Below are positions 58,623 through 64,000 of a DNA stretch of 64,000 bases, piece by piece. Position numbers and translations under genes: made by a program. Every line of letters begins with the position of its first letter. Position 1 is the stretch's first letter. Source of the DNA: Dehalobacter alkaniphilus (GTDB taxonomy: Bacteria; Bacillota; Desulfitobacteriia; Desulfitobacteriales; Syntrophobotulaceae); contig CP148031.1 in the NCBI GenBank assembly GCA_040500365.1, positions 2,108,001 through 2,172,000 of the forward strand. The letters run 5' to 3'. Below the pieces are notes generated by a model, which saw nothing but the letters and a program-made list of their open reading frames with translations, had not been told where the DNA came from and did no database searches.

Positions 58623-60878
58623 GTGATTTCCGAGTATCAGGGACTAAAACTCGACCAATTTCAAATGGATGCGATTGAAGCAATCAATCACGGGCATTCC
58701 GTCATTGTCTCAGCCCCTACCGGGACAGGAAAAACAATGGTAGCAGATTATCTGGTCGAGAAATCGATCCGCGAAGGCCAACGGATCATCTATACCGCGC
58801 CTATCAAAGCCTTAAGCAATCAGAAGTTTAAAGACTTTTCCCGGCAATTTGGCAGCAAGACCATTGGAATCATGACCGGGGATGTTGTGATCAATCCTGG
58901 CGCCCCGCTACTGATCATGACGACAGAGATCTTCCGCAACCAGGTTATCACCAATGATCCGGAACTGGAGCACGTTTCCTATATCATCTTTGACGAAATT
59001 CACTGGCTCAATGATGAGGACAGAGGTACAGTCTGGGAAGAATCCATCATTCTCGCTCCGCCAAATATTAAGATTCTGGGCTTAAGTGCGACAATTGCCA
59101 ATGCTGCGGAACTGAAGGGCTGGATCGAGGCCATCCGCAAAGACACCGTTGTGTTGATCGAGGAACAGCAAAGGATCGTTCCTCTGGAATATTATTATTT
59201 TTGTCAGGACACCGGCATCATCGGCTATGATGACCTGATCAGGTTCTATTATCAGAAGCTTAAATCCACGGACAGAACCGATAATTCCCCGCTGTTTAAA
59301 CCGACGTCACATCTTGACCTGATCAAAACTGTTGATAAACAATATCTTCCTACCCTCTATTTTGTATTCAGTAGAAAGCAATGCGCCGATAAAGCGCATG
59401 AACTGGCCAATATCAAAAACTACCTGTCGTCGGAACAAAGCAAAGAAGTGAAAAACATTTTTTTGGAGCATTTTGGTGCTGAAGATACTTGGTCCTCTTC
59501 CACGCGCAAGTTATTCAGGGTCTGCCGGAAAGGTATTGCCTATCACCATGCCGGGCTGCTGCCTTTGCAGAAATCCGTCGTAGAGGATCTTTTCCTGGCC
59601 AAGACGATCTCAGTTCTGTACTGTACCGAGACCTTCAGTGTCGGGATCAACTATCCTGTCAAGGCCGTCTGCTTTGATTCCCTAAACAAATACGACGGAC
59701 GCAGTTTCAGGGCTCTGGCAAACCACGAATTTTTTCAGATGTCCGGCAGAGCCGGCCGACGCGGTATTGACGAGATCGGTTATTCCTTTGCGATTGTTGA
59801 TTTGAATTACTTTGAAAAAGAACCGCCGGTAAAATTTGATATTGCCAAGTTAGAACCTCTGACCAGTCAGTTTCGGCTTTCCTATAATACAGTTTTGAAT
59901 CTCCTGGCAACATTATCGCCGGAGCAAATCGAAACCTATTTCAAAAAAAGTTTTGCTGCTCATTCCTATATCTTGACCGCACAAAAAACAGAAGAAGAGA
60001 TTCGTCTTCTGTCCGAGCAATCAGCCCAAGCCAAAGAGAACCTTTGTGAGCATGTCGGGACCTATCGGTGTCCGCTGAATTACTACCCGAAAAAGAAAGA
60101 ATTGGACAGGCTTCACAAAGCCTATGCCAAATTGGACCCGCGACGCCGCAATAAGATTTTCGGGCGTCAGATGCACCGAAAAATCATGAAATGGGAGAAG
60201 ATCCTTAAGACTGTTCCCCAGAAATGTACCAGAAAACAAAACGACAGCTGTAAATCCTTCGCCGGAAACTGGATGAACCTCGAAAAAGAAATCACGGACC
60301 TCAAGAATCAATTGTTCTCAATGCCGGATTACAACACATTTAATTCCGAATTTGAAAGAAAAAAAGCCCTGCTGCAGCAAATAGGCTATATCGGAAATGA
60401 CAAGCTTTTGCCGCGTGGGGAGCTCGCCAGATATATTTATGTGCAGGAAATCCTGGTAACCGAATTGATTTACTCAGGAATCATCGAACAGCTGGATGAT
60501 GACCAGCTGACTGCGCTGATTTCCTGTATTGATTATGAAAGCAAACGTAATGAGTATTTCCAGAAGTTTGACCAAATTGATTTTAAGCCTGTCAGGGAAA
60601 TCCTGAATTATATTCAGAGCATCTGCGGGCCTGACGCTGTGCGCTTTGAATCCAAGGCGGCCGTCCTTGCGTATTATTGGAGCAAAGGCGCCGCATTAAT
60701 CGAGCTTCAGCTGCTCTGCACCCTCGATGAAGGAGATATTATCGCGGTCTTAAGGCGGACCATCGATTTACTGCGCCAGATGCGGGAAGCCGTAACAGAC
60801 CAGTCGTTAAGAGAACGCTTCAGCGTCTGCATCAAGAAACTGGACAGAGATGAGGCTTCGATCCAAGAGTTAAATTAA
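58623..60878 (+). CDS. DEAD/DEAH-box RNA helicase, Ski2/Mtr4-like
   Basis: About 751 residues from GTG 58623, which has AGGTGA five bases upstream (another GTG is three codons earlier). The superfamily 2 motifs are: Walker A SAPTGTGKTMVADYLVEK, motif Ia YTAPIKALSNQKFKDFSRQF, DEIH box IFDEIHWLNDEDRGTVWEES, motif III ILGLSATIANAAELKGWIEA and motif VI FQMSGRAGRRGIDEIGYS. The C-terminal 300 residues are helical, with a cysteine-containing segment (HVGTYRCPLNYYPKKKELDR), as in Ski2/Mtr4-type (HelY) proteins. Bacterial members are poorly studied; likely an RNA remodelling or decay helicase. Confidence 0.92.
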   Translation: MISEYQGLKLDQFQMDAIEAINHGHSVIVSAPTGTGKTMVADYLVEKSIREGQRIIYTAPIKALSNQKFKDFSRQFGSKTIGIMTGDVVINPGAPLLIMTTEIFRNQVITNDPELEHVSYIIFDEIHWLNDEDRGTVWEESIILAPPNIKILGLSATIANAAELKGWIEAIRKDTVVLIEEQQRIVPLEYYYFCQDTGIIGYDDLIRFYYQKLKSTDRTDNSPLFKPTSHLDLIKTVDKQYLPTLYFVFSRKQCADKAHELANIKNYLSSEQSKEVKNIFLEHFGAEDTWSSSTRKLFRVCRKGIAYHHAGLLPLQKSVVEDLFLAKTISVLYCTETFSVGINYPVKAVCFDSLNKYDGRSFRALANHEFFQMSGRAGRRGIDEIGYSFAIVDLNYFEKEPPVKFDIAKLEPLTSQFRLSYNTVLNLLATLSPEQIETYFKKSFAAHSYILTAQKTEEEIRLLSEQSAQAKENLCEHVGTYRCPLNYYPKKKELDRLHKAYAKLDPRRRNKIFGRQMHRKIMKWEKILKTVPQKCTRKQNDSCKSFAGNWMNLEKEITDLKNQLFSMPDYNTFNSEFERKKALLQQIGYIGNDKLLPRGELARYIYVQEILVTELIYSGIIEQLDDDQLTALISCIDYESKRNEYFQKFDQIDFKPVREILNYIQSICGPDAVRFESKAAVLAYYWSKGAALIELQLLCTLDEGDIIAVLRRTIDLLRQMREAVTDQSLRERFSVCIKKLDRDEASIQELN

Positions 60879-60917
60879 GCTGCCTTGCCGCTCCGTGCCC
60901 TTCGTGGTCGTCAAAAA

Positions 60918-60942
60918 GAGGAGCCGTTTTAGGGCTCCTTTT
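60918..60942 (+). terminator. Helicase gene terminator
   Basis: GGAGCC (60920-60925) and GGCTCC (60933-60938) pair in a six-base stem with a GTTTTAG loop, followed by TTTTG. Confidence 0.75.
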
Positions 60943-60946
60943 GTTG

Positions 60947-60989
60947 AGTCTGCCATTTCCGACCGGATTAACCTCAGGCAGACTTTTTT
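60947..60989 (+). terminator. Second terminator after the helicase gene
   Basis: AGTCTGCC and GGCAGACT form an eight-base stem around 22 bases, followed by six T's. The stretch 60990-61397 beyond it has no gene I accept; a small palindrome ATGACAACGCATTGTCAT lies at 61220-61237. Confidence 0.7.
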
Positions 60990-61397
60990 AGTTTTGAATC
61001 TTTCCTAACCAAACCAATTCTGAAGATTGACTGCCCGACACTCAGGCTCTTACGACCAGCAGTATTCAGCCAAATACCACTCCTGCAAGAAATTGCTCGT
61101 TTGCTGCTATTGATGACTCCCGGCCGCTTAAGCACTTCCTGACCGCCTGACATACCTCCTTTCAATCTTCCTGTCCTGACTTGGGCCCTTTTTCTGTTCC
61201 AGGCGATCTGGTCGCCAGCCATGACAACGCATTGTCATACGTCATTCAGAAAAAGGCTTTACTCTAACGGTAAAGATATTCTCTGTATTGCTTTGAATTC
61301 CTTGGTCAAATAGTTTCATATTGTTTCTAAGTTTGTCGAAACGGAAAGGGCATCTTACTGCCTTGACCTCCTGCAAAATGAGATGGGAAGATTTTAG

Positions 61398-62739
61398 TCA
61401 CCTTAGATAATCATCAAGATAAATTTTTTCTTCGCCGGGAATGCGCATTTTAGCAAAACGTCCGTATTGTCCAAGTGGCATGGTCGCATCAATACCCATT
61501 TTATCACTTATGGAGTTTGTAGCTGAAGGATCCAGAAGGTTGCCAGGCAGATCGTGAGCGATAATGACATCGCGGCCGGCCTGGGTCCGGGTAGCGATAG
61601 CCCATTCGACGTCCCTAGAATCAAAGATATTAATATCCTGATCGACAATAACAATATGCTTGATATCCTGGCTGCTGTTAATGGCAGCGACGATGGCATT
61701 TTTCGGTTCGTCCTCAGATTTTTTATCAATCGAAACGACTGCATGGAAACGACAGGAACTTTCGCTCGTAAAACGGACATGTTTGACGTTGGAGACAGTT
61801 TTACGCATTGTTTCCAACAAACCACCCTCACGAGGAATCCCGCCAATCAGAAAGTGTTCATTGCTGGCAGGAACAATTGTATGGTAGATTGGGTCCTGCC
61901 GGGTCGTTATTGCCGTAAGTTCAATCATTGGTTTGGGATAAGGTGGCGTATATGTTTTGGGAAACTCACCAAAAGGGCCTTCCATATGACGAACATGCGG
62001 GAGCATATGGCCTTCAAGGATTTATTTCAGCCTGAGCCGGCACTGCAAGATTTACCGTTTCACATTTTACCAGCGGAAGAGGTTCCCCATACAAGGCGGC
62101 TGCAACAGATATTTCGTCATAACCCAAGGGAACTTGTGCTTGAGAGGCTAGCAATGGTATCGGGTCGACTCCGATTACAACGGCGATATCCAACGGGACA
62201 TTCATCGCTTCAGCTTTTCTGTATATTTGCTGGAGATGTCGGGGGAGCATGAGAATGCCAAGGTGACGGGGAGAAAACATTTGCAGCAGCCGATGAATTG
62301 AAACATTTTGTATTCCTGTTTCAGGGTCTTTGGCTATGACTAATCCGGCGGTTATAAAAGCTCCTCCGTCCTTTTCATGATGAATAATAATCGGTAACCC
62401 GGTCAGATCAGGACGTAAAATCTTGCTTTTTACCGGGGCCTTCCCAGTAGAAACCATAATACATTTTCCTGGATGTCCTTGTGCCCAGGCAAAATGTTCA
62501 GCGAGCTTTTCTTTGCGGACGCCAAGCGCCAAAGCCAAAAGCTCACGGCTATGGGCAATATTGGTTACTACAGGGATATTAGATCCTTTGACATGATTGA
62601 ACTGAAGCGTATATCGCCCATCTGAAACTTTGGATACGGCTGCCAACTCGTAGCGGCGGTCAACTTCCCTGTTGACATACCGCAAAATTCCTTTCTGTTC
62701 TAATAAATGCAGCCAACTGCGCAACGATTTAACGGCCAT
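61398..62739 (-). pseudogene. UbiD-family decarboxylase, split by a +1 frameshift
   Basis: Two reading frames together make one UbiD-like protein of about 446 residues. The front part (62739-62014) covers SLRSWLHLLEQKGILRYVNR and the cofactor region VSIHRLLQMFSPRHLGILML, then stops with VPAQAEINP. The back part continues in another frame with ILEGHMLPHVRHMEGPFGEF, which follows on exactly, so the intact text is VPAQAEIILEG; an extra T/A at 62021-62023 shifts the frame. EGPFGEF holds the conserved Glu of UbiD and IDATMPLGQYGRFAKMRIP the C-terminus. UbiD enzymes use prenylated FMN to remove or add CO2 on aromatic or alpha,beta-unsaturated acids. AGGTGG lies before the ATG at 62739. No UbiX partner nearby. 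Sequencing error is possible. Confidence 0.85.
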
Positions 62740-62931
62740 AATCCACCACCTAACCTATTCTTAGAGATTGATGATCCATCACCATTAGGTATAAACTTTT
62801 TAAAAAGATTTGCTCCACTTGATGATGACCTATGGAAATATATGAAGTTTTTTTATGGATATGCAGACTATTCCGGCATCCTGATAGAGAAATGCATCGT
62901 GAACAATAAGAAAACAAACAGAAGAAAACAA

Positions 62932-62979
62932 ACAGCTTGTCCCAAATTCATCAACGTTGATGAATTTGGGACAAGCTGT
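62932..62979 (-). repeat. Perfect 48-base palindrome, terminator-like on the minus strand
   Basis: From 62932 the sequence is self-complementary for 48 bases with no mismatch and no spacer, centred between 62955 and 62956 (ACAGCTTGTCCCAAATTCAT then CAAC, mirrored). On the minus strand it is followed by TTGTTTTCTTCTG. It lies in the gap 62740-63119 between ubiD and the spore photoproduct lyase. Rest of the gap is AT-rich; weak frames there are not accepted as genes. Confidence 0.75.
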
Positions 62980-63119
62980 ACAGTCTTAGCCGTCCCCTTT
63001 ATCCTGTTTTTTGACTCTATTTTCTTAACGCCAAGCTCTTCCGGCATACTCAGATAAGCAAGGGCAACCGTTGTTATCCCTATGCTTGTGGTACTCAAAG
63101 CCCAGTGGGTAATCTAATT

Positions 63120-64000
63120 TTAGACTACATAGATAATTGGAACGCGATTTAGTTTTTTAGAAAGCTGTTTTCTCAGAAATTGTTCACCCATTGCCCTGAC
63201 ATCTTCCCGGTAGCAGTATTTCCCCCGTCCCCGCCCTGTCATAAGAGATTTGTCAAACAGCTCAACGGCATTTGGGAACGCATCCTTATTGATTGCGCGA
63301 TGTACAAAGCTGTAAGTCATAAAAATAATTTCAATAAATAATTGTTCTTTTACTTTTGGCGTAAGCTCCGCAGCTAACTGTTCTATCAAATCCTCGTAAA
63401 GCTTCATCCAGTTCTCGGTTAGGACAACGGGAGCGATCAGCATCCCTACCTGGTATCCCGCGTCGCACATCCGGTTGATTGCCCCGATCCTAGCTTTTAG
63501 AGAAGCTGTGCCAAACTCAATTTTCCGGATAATCTCCTCCGGGTTCACACTCATACGCATAATGATTCTCCCCCTGTGGTCAAGAGGAAGGATCGGTTCC
63601 ACCATATCAAACTTTGTAGGAAATGTAAGATAGCTTTTTTCGCTTTTACTGAAGCGTTCGATCGTCCATTCCAGATTCCCCGTAATTGTATTTTCCAAAA
63701 CAAGATCACTATTGCTGCCGATCTCAAAAACAATGTCTTTTTCCGAACGGCTTGCGGTTTTCAGCAGTTTAGCCATCATTTGCTCGCGATTGACAAATAA
63801 TCTGAGATATGAGCATTTGTTGTAATTGCATACCAAATAGCAATAAAGGCACATCGCGCTACAGCCGGAAGAAGTGTATGGTACCAGGAAATCCGAGACC
63901 TTACGGTTAGGCGTGTAGTTTAAGGATTTCCGTACGCCGATAATAAGATGCCGTTTCATTTTAGCAAATGCTTGGTTAGGATTATTGCGCAGCTGCTCAA
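63120..64000 (-). CDS. splB: Spore photoproduct lyase (5' end outside the window)
   Basis: A radical-SAM repair enzyme that splits the spore photoproduct thymine dimer on germination. The reading frame stays open from the stop at 63120 to the window edge, so the N-terminus is missing (about 293 residues are visible; the first part EQLRNNPNQAFAKMKRHLII is already internal). The cluster motif is CSAMCLYCYLVCNYNKC, with CxxxCxxC spacing. FEIGSNSDLVLENTITGNLE, RMSVNPEEIIRKIEFGTASL and GYQVGMLIAPVVLTENWMKL are the barrel strands, and the carboxy-terminal GRGRGKYCYREDVRAMGEQF carries the second conserved Cys. It fits a spore former along with sigK. Confidence 0.9.
   Translation of the reverse strand, partial: EQLRNNPNQAFAKMKRHLIIGVRKSLNYTPNRKVSDFLVPYTSSGCSAMCLYCYLVCNYNKCSYLRLFVNREQMMAKLLKTASRSEKDIVFEIGSNSDLVLENTITGNLEWTIERFSKSEKSYLTFPTKFDMVEPILPLDHRGRIIMRMSVNPEEIIRKIEFGTASLKARIGAINRMCDAGYQVGMLIAPVVLTENWMKLYEDLIEQLAAELTPKVKEQLFIEIIFMTYSFVHRAINKDAFPNAVELFDKSLMTGRGRGKYCYREDVRAMGEQFLRKQLSKKLNRVPIIYVV

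Noticed and set aside
60974..61222. Minus-strand frame of 82 residues after the helicase gene, basic and glycine/serine rich
   Set aside because: It has no recognisable domain, its last codons lie inside a terminator hairpin (60947-60989), and no RBS is properly spaced for its starts; it reads like chance coding or a decayed remnant.
62707..63057. Plus-strand frame of 116 residues overlapping the ubiD start
   Set aside because: Overlaps the start of ubiD on the other strand, passes through the palindrome and has no RBS or family match.
62868..63098. Minus-strand frame of 76 residues between splB and ubiD
   Set aside because: It runs straight through the perfect 48-base palindrome, starts at TTG without a good RBS and has no family match.

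Overview
The window (64 kb, moderate GC, mostly minus-strand operons) looks like chromosome of a spore-forming, obligately anaerobic member of the Peptococcaceae/Desulfitobacteriaceae (the Desulfitobacterium, Dehalobacter, Syntrophobotulus or Desulfosporosinus group). This is an inference from gene content: an intact sporulation sigma-K, a spore photoproduct lyase, a UroD-type methyltransferase with a corrinoid protein, an aldo/keto reductase fused to a 2[4Fe-4S] ferredoxin, an Isc system with a Cys-bearing Rrf2 regulator, a UbiD-type decarboxylase, and Firmicute-style gene order. I see no phage, plasmid, CRISPR, rRNA or tRNA genes.

Layout. 1-5.9 kb: partial YqeG phosphatase, sigK, a PilM-PilN-PilO-like block, a small protein and a U32 peptidase. 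5.9-19.8 kb: a long stretch syntenic with the Bacillus subtilis yrvN(rarA)-cymR-yrvO-trmU-yrrD-yrrI-alaS-yrzL-yrrK-yrzB-yrrL block. Here it carries an added IscU, an added aldo/keto reductase and added zinc-ribbon proteins. 19.9-28 kb: a GGDEF protein, an azoreductase, a phosphodiesterase, several unknowns, uvrC, an M23 peptidase and a bactofilin. 28.15-28.8 kb: about 620 bases without a gene that read on the minus strand as a large structured RNA; the best candidate is OLE RNA. 29-41.6 kb: acetyltransferase, adenosylhomocysteinase, Mrp, oligoendopeptidase F, CYTH protein, acetyl-CoA synthetase, threonine synthase, a uridine-kinase-like protein and endonuclease III. 41.7-50.7 kb: a PRC-barrel protein, a permease, a flavoprotein, a HAD phosphatase, an acyltransferase, three TadE-like pilus proteins and YigZ. 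50.9-54.7 kb: the corrinoid methyltransferase pair with a 47-aa companion ORF, a CBS protein and MenG/UbiE. 54.8-58 kb: a TPP riboswitch with its terminator, controlling a thiamine-binding-type protein and a ThiXYZ-type ABC importer. 58-64 kb: ComFB-like protein, Ski2-like helicase, a frameshifted ubiD and a spore photoproduct lyase cut by the window end.

Structure not explained by genes. Two families of short repeated inverted-repeat elements recur in intergenic gaps. One has AGTACC...CCTAAA termini (copies at 12.6, 34.4 and 37.7 kb, plus a remnant at 50.0 kb). The other is GC-rich with an AGCGGAGCATGGAT core (8.3 and 48.0 kb, probable fragment at 14.1 kb). There is also an unrelated 179-base hairpin at 1.3 kb and a perfect 48-base palindrome at 62.9 kb. 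The most interesting single object is the large RNA at 28.2-28.8 kb. All assignments are from reading the sequence; no database search was run.
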